Below, one piece after another: positions 33,801-43,639 of a stretch of 64,000 bases of DNA. Source of the stretch: Liopterus haemorrhoidalis. Its lineage: Eukaryota; Arthropoda; Insecta; Coleoptera; Dytiscidae. The stretch is from assembly GCA_963971575.1 (NCBI GenBank), contig OZ020617.1, positions 22,467,403 through 22,531,402 of the forward strand, given 5' to 3'. The notes beneath the pieces were generated by a model. The model saw nothing but the letters and a program-made list of their open reading frames with translations, did not search any database and was not told the origin of the DNA. A program made the translations under genes and the position numbers. Within the stretch, counting starts at the first letter, position 1; every line of letters starts with the position of its first letter.

Positions 33801-34116
33801 GCTAATTATGGGATACTTAAATGTTAGTTTCAACAGGGTTGTTAGATATTTAAAAAATGTCTCTAATTTTTCGTTACTTATTGTCAATTCTTAGATAAAA
33901 AAAGATTTACCGAACATAAAAAAAAAACTACTAATAGAAAAAATAACAAATACAATTGTTTTTCTAATTTTGTGAACCTTTCTCAAATTTATCGTTTATT
34001 TTTATCAATAAAATATCGTCACTTTATATATATCATCATTATTACAATATTACAGGCTTTAATCTCTAGGTCAGTTTGACAATTATTTTTAAATTATCTC
34101 AACTGTGGACTTATCC
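33801..34116. other. No gene seen
   Basis: AT-rich, no motif recognised. Confidence 0.6.
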
Positions 34117-34166
34117 ACAAAGAGGGTTAACTTCTACATCTTAATGTAGAAGTTAACCCTCTTTGT
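34117..34166. repeat. Perfect 23-bp hairpin
   Basis: The arm 34117-34139 (begins ACAAAGAGGG, ends CTTCTACAT) pairs perfectly with 34144-34166 across the 4-nt loop CTTA. An RNA copy would form a stable uninterrupted stem. No flanking target duplication or coding context explains it. Confidence 0.85.
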
Positions 34167-34399
34167 CTCCATGAACAGGTTCACCTTCTCATCCAGTTAG
34201 TTATCACGATCATTTAGCAGGTTTTTGCAGATATCTTATATATACTTGAGGACGATTTACTTGGCCAATGACCTTTAGAAAAAGGGTATGTTCCAATCTG
34301 AAAGGTAATCAAAATTAAACGATGCTATTCGTTCGAACGTTGAGAAAGAACTTGTGTTTTGTTTAACTCGCTCTTCTCACGGCAGCAATAGACGCGCTC

Positions 34400-35170
34400 C
34401 GTATACAAAAACACAGTTAGTTAGTTAAATTTTTTAGCGCACAGCAACAAAGGCTATTTGCGCGTAACACAACCCATCTAAATGACTACTCTACAAATAA
34501 TAAAAACAGTAAATTAAACTATAAATAAATAAATAAAATCAATAAAACTACGCGTACTCAATAAAAGAAATCTTACACAGACAAACACAAATAAATAGGA
34601 TAAAAAGTCTGTTCGAAAATTTGAACAAAGGTTGAAGCATGGTAAGGGGCTGTAAGGAGGCCAATTATGTTCGAATATCACAGTCTAGAAATAGAACACA
34701 TTAAAATAAGGTGCAAGATTTGACAAATAAAACAGTAAGTTCGATTCTCTCAGGAAGAGTATCAGCCTGTCCATGAGTACGCTGTCGTCATCTAAAGCAA
34801 CTGACAGGTCATAGCACAGGCCTAACCTCTCCCTGACATCCTCGAACTGTACACGCTGAATTAAAATGTGTAACACAGACAAATTTGTGTTTCACGTCTC
34901 ACACATAGGAGACTCCATGTGTCAAGAGTGGCCTATACGGAGGTGTGTGATGGCGGTTTCATCCCTGCGGTCAATCCTGCAGGAAGAACTCCATGGTTTA
35001 ATATCTCCCTTAATCTGTCCTAACTTAAAATTTTGTATGCTGCTCCACACATGCTGCCACCTGGCTAAAACCAGATGTTTCAGATGACTCTTTCCGTAAT
35101 AAACTCACATCAATCAACATATCATCCGGTATCCAAAACAGCTCTACCCTCACATTCTGACACAAATACA
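34400..35170 (-). pseudogene. I-like non-LTR element 3' end, older copy
   Basis: The minus strand carries the post-RNase H region: HLVLARWQHVWSS-like, then RIGHS, LCET-type zinc residues and VQFEDVRERLGLCYDLSVAL, followed by a 3' UTR. It matches 46137-47028 along its length, including the 3' UTR words ATAAAAAGTCTGTTCGAAAA and CTCAATAAAAGAAA. Relative to that copy a segment is deleted near 35110 and several stops are present. No target duplication was found. Confidence 0.75.
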
Positions 35171-35407
35171 CACATAAATATGTACGTTTATCTGAATATA
35201 TTTAAATATAAAAAACAAAGAAAAAAACTACGGATGTACGTTGAGTACGAGTAATTCAAATACGTTTTTGACAGTTCACTGTTACTTAAGTAATATTATT
35301 GTCGATTATTTAGTGAAATTATATTTACAGAAACTTATATGTAAAAATTATCTGTCAACAACTGGATAGCCATCTTTGTAGAGATCGAATTGACATTGTG
35401 TGATATT

Positions 35408-35687
35408 CAGAGCCGTAGCAATGCCCTGGCATCGTGGCAAGTCCAGGGGCGCGATACCTGACGGGCGCTGTCTTATATTCCGCCATGATATATGAAAACA
35501 ACTTCTTCAAGCAGTGCTGTAGTCGTAAAATCAGTAGATGTTATAAAATTACAAAGATTAAAATGAAAAAAGATAAAAAGGGCGCTATTATGGTTTAAAT
35601 TTATTTACAAGTGTCTACTTTATGTATTTTCCAAGGGCGGTATTTTAAGTATTTGCCAAGGGCGCCAAAAACATTGCTGCGGCTCTG
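35408..35687. mobile_element. hAT-type MITE with perfect 8-bp target duplication
   Basis: CAGAGCCGTAGCAATG (left) and CATTGCTGCGGCTCTG (right) form 16-bp TIRs with one mismatch. GTGATATT is repeated exactly at 35400-35407 and 35688-35695. The 280-bp interior is non-coding with GGGCGC words near both ends. Confidence 0.92.
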
Positions 35688-35765
35688 GTGATATTTGAAA
35701 CTGACAAGTAATTAAATGATTTATTTCAACAATAAAGATTTCAAAATCACAACTAAATCGTCTTA

Positions 35766-36639
35766 TTAGGTCGTCAAAGATGAAATTTGTAGAAAAAAAG
35801 ACAAAGTTGGTTGATAACTTACAAATATAAGGAATTATTTTATTCATCAAAGTATGCACCTATATTGTCTATACACTTTTGCTATTTAAGAGGCAGGTTG
35901 TTCAGGCCGGTGGTATAAAACCCTGGCGGACGAAAGTTAATGAATTCCTGGAAGTTCAGTTTTACAGCATTGTCGGAATTAAACTGTTTTCTTATTAAAA
36001 AGTTGTCCAAATTGCGGAAGAAGTAGTAGTCAGTGGGGGAAAGGTCTGGTGAGTATGGAGGATGATGAAGAAGTTCCAACTCCAATTCCTGTAGTTTTTC
36101 CACAGTCATTTATGCAGTGTGTGGTCTAGCATTATCATGCAATAAGATAGGAGTCGATCTGTTGACCAATCTAGGCTGTTTTTCTCCAAGATTTTGCATT
36201 ATTTCGTCTAGTTGGTTGCAGCATATTTCAGCTGTGATCGATGAGACATGTTTTTTTTTTTATTGTTTGGGGTTAAAGGACAAATTGCAATACCTGTACG
36301 AAATTTGGCGAACCAATTTGATATTGTCTGCTGCGTAGTAACACCAGAACCAAATACAATATTAATGTTTCGCACGGTCTGCGATGCCGTAGTTCCACGT
36401 AAGAACTCATACTTCATAATAGTGCGGATTTCCGACCGTTCCATTTTCAACAAAATTAATTTAAAAAAAAAGTTTTTGATATTTTTTGGAGCATACAATG
36501 ATTTCTTTAAACAGGCGAGAGGAGTAACTTTCCAACAAAAATAAAAAAAAGGAACGGTAAAATATTAAGCCAATGCCAAATCATAAGCTGTTAGAGTTGG
36601 CAATATTATTAGCTACAAATTTCATCCTTGACGACCTGA
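35766..36639 (-). mobile_element. mariner deletion derivative with TIRs and TA duplication
   Basis: TTAGGTCGTCAAAGATGAAA at the left is inverted at the right (read in reverse complement, TCAGGTCGTCAAGGATGAAA), with pairing over about 26 bp. TA flanks both ends (35764-35765, 36640-36641). At 874 bp it is about 400 bp shorter than typical mariners. The transposase remnant is on the minus strand. Confidence 0.88.
35840..36444 (-). pseudogene. mariner transposase, centrally deleted
   Basis: The N-terminus starts MERSEIRTIMKYEFLRG and contains the first helix-turn-helix (TVRNINIVFGSGVTTQQTIS, NWFAKFRTG). It then jumps to the segment before the second aspartate: blocks corresponding to ITAEI..NQLDE, then TPILLHDNARPHTA (second catalytic D in HDN). 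After a frameshift near 36112 it reads ELLHHPPYSPDLSPTDYYFF (third D) and a normal C-terminus. The second helix-turn-helix and first catalytic aspartate are lost, so it cannot encode an active enzyme. Confidence 0.85.
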
Positions 36640-36969
36640 TACATTTAATTGTAACCACGTAACAATATATATTTGTTAATCGGTTCTCTGTCGATATAGA
36701 AATGCTCGCCATAATTCATCACTAATATCTTCAACTCCTGTTAGTTTTTCCCTTCATTCAAGGGCCTTTTCCTTGGCAGATCATCTTTACCATTCTGTCA
36801 TTTTTAATCGTGAAATATAATACAAAATTCAAGAGGCACAAGAAAATCACAATTGAAATATTTTGCATCGCATTTTCAGTTTCAGGTAGAGCCAATCGTA
36901 CGCTCTACCTGGCCAGGCCGTAAAGTAGGTTGTTACGGTCCTGCTAACTGAATTCATATTACTTTCTTT
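36640..36969. other. No gene seen
   Basis: Non-coding stretch between the mariner and the I-type element. AGGTAGAGCCAATCGTACGC followed by TCTACCT forms a short imperfect inverted repeat near 36884-36912. Confidence 0.55.
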
Positions 36970-36981
36970 AACAGTTTGTTT
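36970..36981. repeat. Target site duplication, left (AACAGTTTGTTT)
   Basis: The 12-mer is repeated perfectly at 42435-42446 immediately after the poly(A) of the I-type element. Confidence 0.92.
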
Positions 36982-37156
36982 CACTTTTGTTTTTCAAGTG
37001 TCACATTGACGTTCTCTTTGACATTTTGAAAAATAATTTTGCTTTTTTACTGAGTTTTATTTAATTTTAAAAGTGTAGTGAATTTCTCTTAGCTCTAGTA
37101 ATAAAGAATAAGAAGAAATAAAAATAAACATTGCAGAATTGTATTAAGTGCAAGTA

Positions 37157-38627
37157 ATGATGGAAGATCATGGAGGTCCAGGGCCGCCTGACACTGGACA
37201 GTCAAAAAACACTTCAAGATATATATATGATGCACTGGAAGTTTTAAATAATCCAGAAATAGAAAATATGGACGCACAAGATGAATCCCTATATACGAAC
37301 AATGGTTCCACAATTACAGCTAAACCTCTAACCTACAAAAGATCAGGTGAGGAAATTTTAAATCTACCACCAGCTAAGATGACCAATAATATGTCCGCTA
37401 ATGATTTCACTAGCATAAATTCTAGCAACATAACAAATAAAATAAAATATAAAATAACAGACACAGGACCATATTATATTTTTATTGAACATAAACAATT
37501 TAAAAGATTACATCCCATGTCAATTGGAAAAATTTTATATAAAGGAGAAAATACATTTATTAAAAATAATATATTAAACATTCAAAGTGTTGGTAAATCA
37601 AAAATTAAAATTGAATTAAACAATTCTGTTGCTGCAAATAAATTAATAGATTTGGAGGCTGTTAATAATATTGAATTTGAGAGCTATATACCTGAATTTA
37701 ATGTGTCGAGACAAGGTATTGTCAAATTTATAGATACCACGCTGACTGACGAGGAAATAATTCAAGAAACTGAATGTGAAATTAAAATCATATCTGTAAG
37801 AAGAATTTTAAAGCGAATTTCCAGTACGGAAAAAAAACCAACACAAACATGCATTTTTAAATTTGAAGGACAAAAACTCCCGAATTACATATATTTGTTC
37901 GGTACACGCTGTGAAGTATCAACTTATATTCCACAAGTAGTCCAATGTTTTAATTGTTTAAGATATGGTCATTTAAGTCGTAACTGTAAAAGTACCCAAC
38001 GTTGTAGTCGATGTAGTCTATCTCACAGTCCGAACGAATGTACACAGATTGAGCCCTGTTGCATTTTCTGCAAAGGAGCCCATGTATCTACAAACAGAAT
38101 TTGTCCTGAATTCACAAGACAAAAAAATATAAAATGAATTATGGAAATACAGAATTTATCCTACTCTGAAGCTGCAAAACAACATCAAACATGTTTTGCT
38201 AATATTGTGAATGAGCGTCGACCAGATATTACCTCTGTATTTGAATTTCCAAAGATCAACCAAATAACACCACAAAGGATTCAGCGAACAGTAAATAATA
38301 GCAATAGTCCAAAGAAGAATTTCAATTTTACAAAAAGGGTACCCATAGTGACAAATATGCCAAATGAAGTAACAAGAAATCAATTTCCTAGAATTAACCA
38401 TCCGGTTATACAACCACAACAGCCAATAGTCAACACATACGGGCCACAATATCATAGGGTTTCTCAAAATAATGACACTATAATTTCGGAAAACTTGAAA
38501 AAAAAAATTACTAACGTTGATAGAAACATTAATTTTGCAAGTTCAGCAAAATGTACCGGTTAATAATAATGATGTACTTGCTCTCTTAAATAATTTGAAT
38601 GATTTTGATAATGAAATTATAATTTAA
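37157..38627 (+). pseudogene. ORF1 gag-like RNA-binding protein, one stop and one frameshift
   Basis: ORF1 proteins of I-type elements bind the element RNA and help form the ribonucleoprotein. The first ATG is at 37157 (MMEDHGGPG). Around residues 263-310 are three zinc knuckles: CFNCLRYGHLSRNC, CSRCSLSHSPNEC and CIFCKGAHVSTNRIC. An in-frame TGA at 38135-38137 (after RQKNIK) interrupts it, and the same frame continues with MEIQNLSYSEAAKQ. A frameshift near 38540 then moves the ending (NNNDVLALLNNLNDFDNE) to the frame that stops at 38625-38627, three bases before ORF2. These two lesions are the only obvious damage. The TGA could be read through, but a plain mutation is more likely. Confidence 0.85.
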
Positions 38628-38630
38628 AAC

Positions 38631-41600
38631 ATGGAACTTAAAATTATTCAATGGAATGGGCAGTCTGTTAATGCTCATAAACCACTTTTAGAAATGTATT
38701 TGGGCACATATAAACCTCATATAGTTCTACTATCCGAAACATGGTTTAAAAGAAACAGATTTGTTAAATTTCATAACTATAAATTAATCAGATGTGATAG
38801 AAATGACGGCTACGGAGGTAGCGCTATTTTAGTTTGTAATAATTTAAATTTTCAAATAATAAACACAGAAGATATTTGTGATAACAATATTCAAATCTGT
38901 GCAATTAATCTTAAAATACAATCAAAATACATTGATTGTGTATCTGTTTATGTAAAGCCTGGTCACACAGTAGACAACTTTTTGTGGAGTTTATTACATT
39001 CAAAATTGTCTGATACCTTTTTAATTGGAGGTGACTTTAATGCACATAGCCCTGTATGGGGGTGTGGCTTTAGTGATCATAGTGGAAACTCCATACTAGA
39101 TGCACTAGATACATATGATATGTATATTTTAAACGATGGTTCTCCCACCCTTGTAACATTGCCTGGCCATCGCCCATCTGCAGTAGATCTCACCATTTGT
39201 AATACAAACTTGGTTTTACAAACTATGACAAAAACTACAACTGAAACACTAGGATCAAATCATTTCATAGTCTCGACAATAATATCTATAACACCATGTA
39301 CAAGTACTATTAGAAATTTTACTCCAAATAGATTATGGAACACAAAAAATGCCAACTGGCCATCCTATACTCAATATATAGACAAGTATTTTCCAACGTT
39401 TGAAGCTGACACAAATATATTAAATATGTATTCTAAACTAATAGAAACTATTAACAAAGCTGCGGAAGAAAATATTCCCAAAAAATTTCCATATAATACC
39501 CCACACAAGCCGAAATCGTGGTGGACAATTAATTGTCAACAAAAACTTGCTGAAGCAAAACAAAAATTAGGAATATACCGGAAAAAACCAACCTTAGATA
39601 ATTTCATAAATTTTAGAAGAACTGTTAATTCTGCAAAAAAGTTCATAAAAAATCAAAAACGCACCGAATGGAAACATTTTTGTGAGTCAATTAATATAAA
39701 CACTTCATCTTCTACTATTTGGAAAAAATTACGCCAAGCCAAAAACATCAATGTCGAAGCATCTTCTGAAAATCCAGAATTAAAAGATACTTGGCTAGAA
39801 GAGTATGCTGACTTTCTAGCGCCATCTGGAGCGTCTTTTCCGCCTTTCCTAAAAAACAACAACAAATTATCTGATCACTTTTTAATAAGTGTCTTTACAT
39901 ATGAAGAGCTAGACTCAGTCTTGGAAAAAAATTCTTCAGACAGTGCTCCAGGACATGATAACATAACATATTCCATGATTCAAAATTTACCCAAAAAAGC
40001 CAAATGTACTTTACTTTACATTTATAATAATATTTGGTATGAAGATAATTGGCTTACTGACTGGCAAAAGCAAATAATTGTCCCCATTTTAAAACCAGGT
40101 AAAGATCCTAAAAATACTAAATCATACCGTCCAATAAGCCTAGCTTCGTGTTTGTTTAAAGTTCTTGAACGATTAATAAAAAATCGATTAGAATGGTTTC
40201 TAGAACATAATAAAATTCTTACAAATGCACAAACAGCATACCGTAAAGGAAAAGGTACTCAAGATGCTATTTTTTCATTAAACAATGAAATACACAGAGC
40301 TTTTGAAGAAAAAAGTATTGCTGGAGCTGTATTTTTAGACTTAGAAAAAGCTTTTGACAATGTACAAATTCCAATTCTTTTAGAAAAAATGTCCGCTTTA
40401 CAAATACCTATAATTTTTATAAAACGTTTAGAAAAAATGTATAGTCTCAGAGAAATTGTAGTAAAATTTAAAGGCAGAGTGAGTTCACCAAGGTTAATTT
40501 ATATAGGTATCCAACAAGGATCCATTCTTAGTCCCTTATTTTTCAACTTGTACACTGCTGATATACAAATTTATCTTCCTAAAACTATAACTTATGTTCA
40601 ATATGCTGATGATATTGTTCTTATAAATAGAAATTCAAAATTAACTAAATGTATTCAAGAACTAAAATATTCCTTCTTTGGTTTGGACTTATGGTTGAAT
40701 GAACATGGTTTCTCCTTATCAGATTCTAAATCTAGTATTGTCTTCTTTACGCGAAAAAGAATTAAATTAAATTATGACACAATTCGACTAGGCATACACA
40801 CAATATCGATAAAAGCTACAACAAAATATTTAGGAATGTTTCTTGATCAAAAATTAACCTGGAATTATCATATTGCCTATCTACAAACAGAAGTCGAGAA
40901 ACGTGTAAATATATTAAGAGCTATAGCACATTCCTGGTGGGGAGCCAATCCGAACATAATTCTTATGTTTTATAGATCTTATATTCGATCTAAAATTGAT
41001 TATGGTTCTATTTTTTATTCTTCGTCTTCTTTTACGAATCTTAAGAAAATAGATAGACTGCAATTTAAATCGCTAAGGACTTGCTTAGGGGCAATGAAAT
41101 CGACTCCAATTAGATCTCTTTTGGCTGAAACGTGTGAATTTCCGTTATTCTATCGAAGGGAAAAATTGGGTTATAATTTTATTACTAAAAAATTATACTT
41201 TGACTATAAGTCTATGGATTTGGTAAAATGGCTATACATTCAGGACATCTCATCATCTAAAGGTCTGACTCACAAACCTCCGGACTACATATTTTCATTT
41301 GGAAAAATTATGGAACTCTCCAAATATATAATATTCGATAACTCATGTCCATTATTTAAAGTTCCTTACGAAAATAATTATCATGACGTTAATATCATCA
41401 TTCCACCTTTTACCGGCAATGTAATTGTAGATAAAGAGATTTTTAAAGAGCAGTTGCAAAAAAATGCATCAAATTATATATGTATTTATACAGATGGGTC
41501 TAAATATCATGAGAATAACATGGTAGGAGCAGCTTTCTATTGTCATTTCTTAAAATTCGGTAAAAAATTTACTTTACCAAATTATTATTCAACATTTTCA

Positions 41601-42335
41601 GCTGAATTGTATGCAATAGAACAAGCATTAAATTTCATTATAGATTACAACAATCCTGAATTAAAATTTATTATTATAAGTGATTGTCTAAGTGCATTAC
41701 AATCTTTAAAAAATTCTAAAAAATTCCCTTTTCATTTTAATATTCAAAGAATAATGCACCTTTTAAAAGATATAAGTGAAGTAAAACTTATTTGGATTAA
41801 ATCACACCAAGGCATTTCATACGGGAATGACATAGCAGATAAACTAGCCAAAGTGGCAGCAAAATCACCTACAGTAGAAATCACCGATGTAATACCTCAT
41901 TATGATTTTAAAAGTACCGTATATAAGAACTTGAATGCAGAATGGGCACAAGAGTGGCAAGAAGACAGAGGAAAATTTTATGGACAAATAGAAAATAGTC
42001 TACCGAAGAAACCCTGGTTTCACGCTTGTGGAGAAAAAAGAAATGTAATCACAACTATGTGTAGGATAAGATTTGGCCATGCATTTTATCCACAACATTT
42101 ATATAAAATTGGTGTAATTAAGTCACCGTACTGCCCCTGCGACAATGAAACTATTGGGACCCTAGATCACATTTTTTTCCATTGCCCAAATTTTAGTAAT
42201 CAAAGAAAAGATCTTATTATGGAACTGGAAAAAATTAATCTAAATGCACCGCATTCTATTATAAATTTATTAAAACATTACAAATCATATATATTTTTGG
42301 TCAAATTTATTATCAATTCAAATTTAAAAATGTAA
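38631..42335 (+). CDS. ORF2: APE endonuclease, reverse transcriptase, RNase H
   Basis: A 1234-aa polyprotein that nicks target DNA and copies element RNA into the site. Endonuclease at about 1-215: N9, E36 (SETW), D135 and N137 (GDFNAH), D186 (AVDLTI); the usual SDH motif reads SNH at 209-211, an aspartate-to-asparagine change at a catalytic position. RT at about 420-750: SYRPISLASC, FLDLEKAFDN, GIQQGSILSPL and YADD at 658-661. RNase H at about 950-1075 with D955 (YTDGS), E992 (AELYAIE), D1018 (ISDCLSAL) and D1070 (NDIADKLAK). C-terminal zinc knuckle CPCDNETIGTLDHIFFHC. Length is normal and there is no internal stop. ATG 38631 follows the ORF1 stop by 3 bases, suggesting reinitiation. Confidence 0.95.
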   Translation: MELKIIQWNGQSVNAHKPLLEMYLGTYKPHIVLLSETWFKRNRFVKFHNYKLIRCDRNDGYGGSAILVCNNLNFQIINTEDICDNNIQICAINLKIQSKYIDCVSVYVKPGHTVDNFLWSLLHSKLSDTFLIGGDFNAHSPVWGCGFSDHSGNSILDALDTYDMYILNDGSPTLVTLPGHRPSAVDLTICNTNLVLQTMTKTTTETLGSNHFIVSTIISITPCTSTIRNFTPNRLWNTKNANWPSYTQYIDKYFPTFEADTNILNMYSKLIETINKAAEENIPKKFPYNTPHKPKSWWTINCQQKLAEAKQKLGIYRKKPTLDNFINFRRTVNSAKKFIKNQKRTEWKHFCESININTSSSTIWKKLRQAKNINVEASSENPELKDTWLEEYADFLAPSGASFPPFLKNNNKLSDHFLISVFTYEELDSVLEKNSSDSAPGHDNITYSMIQNLPKKAKCTLLYIYNNIWYEDNWLTDWQKQIIVPILKPGKDPKNTKSYRPISLASCLFKVLERLIKNRLEWFLEHNKILTNAQTAYRKGKGTQDAIFSLNNEIHRAFEEKSIAGAVFLDLEKAFDNVQIPILLEKMSALQIPIIFIKRLEKMYSLREIVVKFKGRVSSPRLIYIGIQQGSILSPLFFNLYTADIQIYLPKTITYVQYADDIVLINRNSKLTKCIQELKYSFFGLDLWLNEHGFSLSDSKSSIVFFTRKRIKLNYDTIRLGIHTISIKATTKYLGMFLDQKLTWNYHIAYLQTEVEKRVNILRAIAHSWWGANPNIILMFYRSYIRSKIDYGSIFYSSSSFTNLKKIDRLQFKSLRTCLGAMKSTPIRSLLAETCEFPLFYRREKLGYNFITKKLYFDYKSMDLVKWLYIQDISSSKGLTHKPPDYIFSFGKIMELSKYIIFDNSCPLFKVPYENNYHDVNIIIPPFTGNVIVDKEIFKEQLQKNASNYICIYTDGSKYHENNMVGAAFYCHFLKFGKKFTLPNYYSTFSAELYAIEQALNFIIDYNNPELKFIIISDCLSALQSLKNSKKFPFHFNIQRIMHLLKDISEVKLIWIKSHQGISYGNDIADKLAKVAAKSPTVEITDVIPHYDFKSTVYKNLNAEWAQEWQEDRGKFYGQIENSLPKKPWFHACGEKRNVITTMCRIRFGHAFYPQHLYKIGVIKSPYCPCDNETIGTLDHIFFHCPNFSNQRKDLIMELEKINLNAPHSIINLLKHYKSYIFLVKFIINSNLKM

Positions 42336-42434
42336 TTAATTATAATTGTACATATATTATATAAAATTTGTAGCTGGCTAATATGGTCGAAAGACCAACG
42401 GCCAATAAAACAATAAAATAAAAAAAAAAAAAAA

Positions 42435-42446
42435 AACAGTTTGTTT
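42435..42446. repeat. Target site duplication, right (AACAGTTTGTTT)
   Basis: Perfect partner of 36970-36981. Confidence 0.92.
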
Positions 42447-42526
42447 TTGAACCTTTTTAATAAAAAGTAATTTTTCAATAAAAAAATTCTATCAAAACAA
42501 ACAAAACTCTGAGGAAAATCTCTTTT

Positions 42527-43437
42527 TAGGGTTTTGTAAGTATGACCAAAAAACCCTTATACCGTCATTTTGACGTCTGTCTGTCTGTCTGTCTGTCTGT
42601 CTGTTCGGTAAAAATTGTAGCCAAACGGCTAAACCTAGAGAGTTGAAATTCTGGCATGCTTATACAACTCTTTGACCCGCACATAGGAAAAATACTTAAA
42701 CATCTAAAAAGCATACCCCCCTAAAAATATAAACAAATATGTGCTCATAGAAAACAAAAATATTTTTTTTTAATTCTGAGTAGGGTATCAAATGAAAGCC
42801 CTAAGTACGTGGATTAACGATCAAATTTTTATTTTTGCAAAATAAATTATTTTGAAGCGATTTTTGCCAAAATTGTGCAAAAAATTTTTTGTCCCACACC
42901 CTGTAGCCCAGATGGTTTAAACTAAAAATCTAAAAAAATTCTAAGTAATGTTCTGGTGTGAACCGAAATAGTACAACAGGAATTTTTGATTAGATTTTTT
43001 TCGGAAAATAACGCATTTTTTGTGGTTTTTGGTTCACAAAGTGCAAAAGTTATACCAATGTAAGACACTCATATGCAAGGCGTTCGATAGCGTAATGGGT
43101 TAGAGCACTGCTGGTAAACGAAGGGTTTCGAGTTCGAGTACGGAGTGAATTTTATTTTTTCCGTTTTTTTTTTTAAGCATTTTTATTATGTTGAAATTAT
43201 TTTGTCAAAATTCTAGTTATATTTTGACAAACGTTGTATTTAATTTTTAAGAGCGTAAATTTAATAACCAGTCTTATATGATTAACAGACGATAAATTAT
43301 TTTTAAAATATCGTTCATTTTGCCGTGATTACTACAAAGTAAAATTTGTCCTACACCCTCAGCATACCGCCTTCACTTATTATATACTTGCGAAATCCTG
43401 AAATGTGTGAATATTCACACTTCACATCAATTTTTTA
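42527..43437 (+). mobile_element. R900 dispersed repeat, copy 3 (most complete)
   Basis: This 911-bp copy shows the full plan: left end TTTTTAGGGTTTTGTAAGTA, ACCCTTATACCGTCATTTTG, (GTCT)n at 42576-42604, CGGTAAAAATTGTAGCCAAA, a core with a tRNA-like block, then TATATACTTGCGAAATCCTG (inverted relative to the left end), the palindrome GTGTGAATATTCACAC and a CTTCACATCAATTTTTT end. No protein is encoded. It matches copy 1 in inverted orientation nearly end to end. TIR-like subterminal repeats, (GTCY)n near one end and a palindrome at the other are features described for Helentron-associated elements; that link is an inference. Confidence 0.8.
43082..43148 (+). promoter_or_regulatory. tRNA-like block in R900 copy 3
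   Basis: TAGCGTAATGGGTTAGAGCA (43088-43107) as A-box and GAGTTCGAGTA (43130-43140) as B-box. It is the same module as in copy 1, with about 12 bases missing between the boxes. Confidence 0.5.
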
Positions 43438-43639
43438 TAATTTAACAAAAACAATAAGAATTTTTTTAATATTTACTCACATTTTACTTTGTTGCTTTCA
43501 ATAATTTTATATTTGAAACCTTAATTATTTCACTATTACCCCAGTATAAAATATGAAAAGTTAAAAGTTCCCTATCTTTCTTCGTATTGTAACGTGTTCG
43601 GATTTTTCCAACAAATCGATGAATTTTCTAATAAGGAAA

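Larger units (their letters stand above)
36982..42434 (+). mobile_element. Full-length I-type non-LTR retrotransposon
   Basis: 5453 bp from CACTTTTGTTTTTCAAGTG to an A-rich tail (AATAAAACAATAAAAT then A), bracketed by a perfect 12-bp duplication. Order: 175-bp 5' UTR, ORF1 (gag-like, three CCHC knuckles), 3-bp gap, ORF2 (endonuclease, RT, RNase H, zinc knuckle), then a 3' UTR of about 100 bp. An RNase H domain with an APE-type endonuclease and a CCHC gag indicates the I group. The perfect duplication, full length and open ORF2 indicate a recent insertion. Confidence 0.93.

Noticed and set aside
36208..36544. Plus-strand frame opposite the mariner
   Set aside because: Antisense shadow of the mariner transposase.
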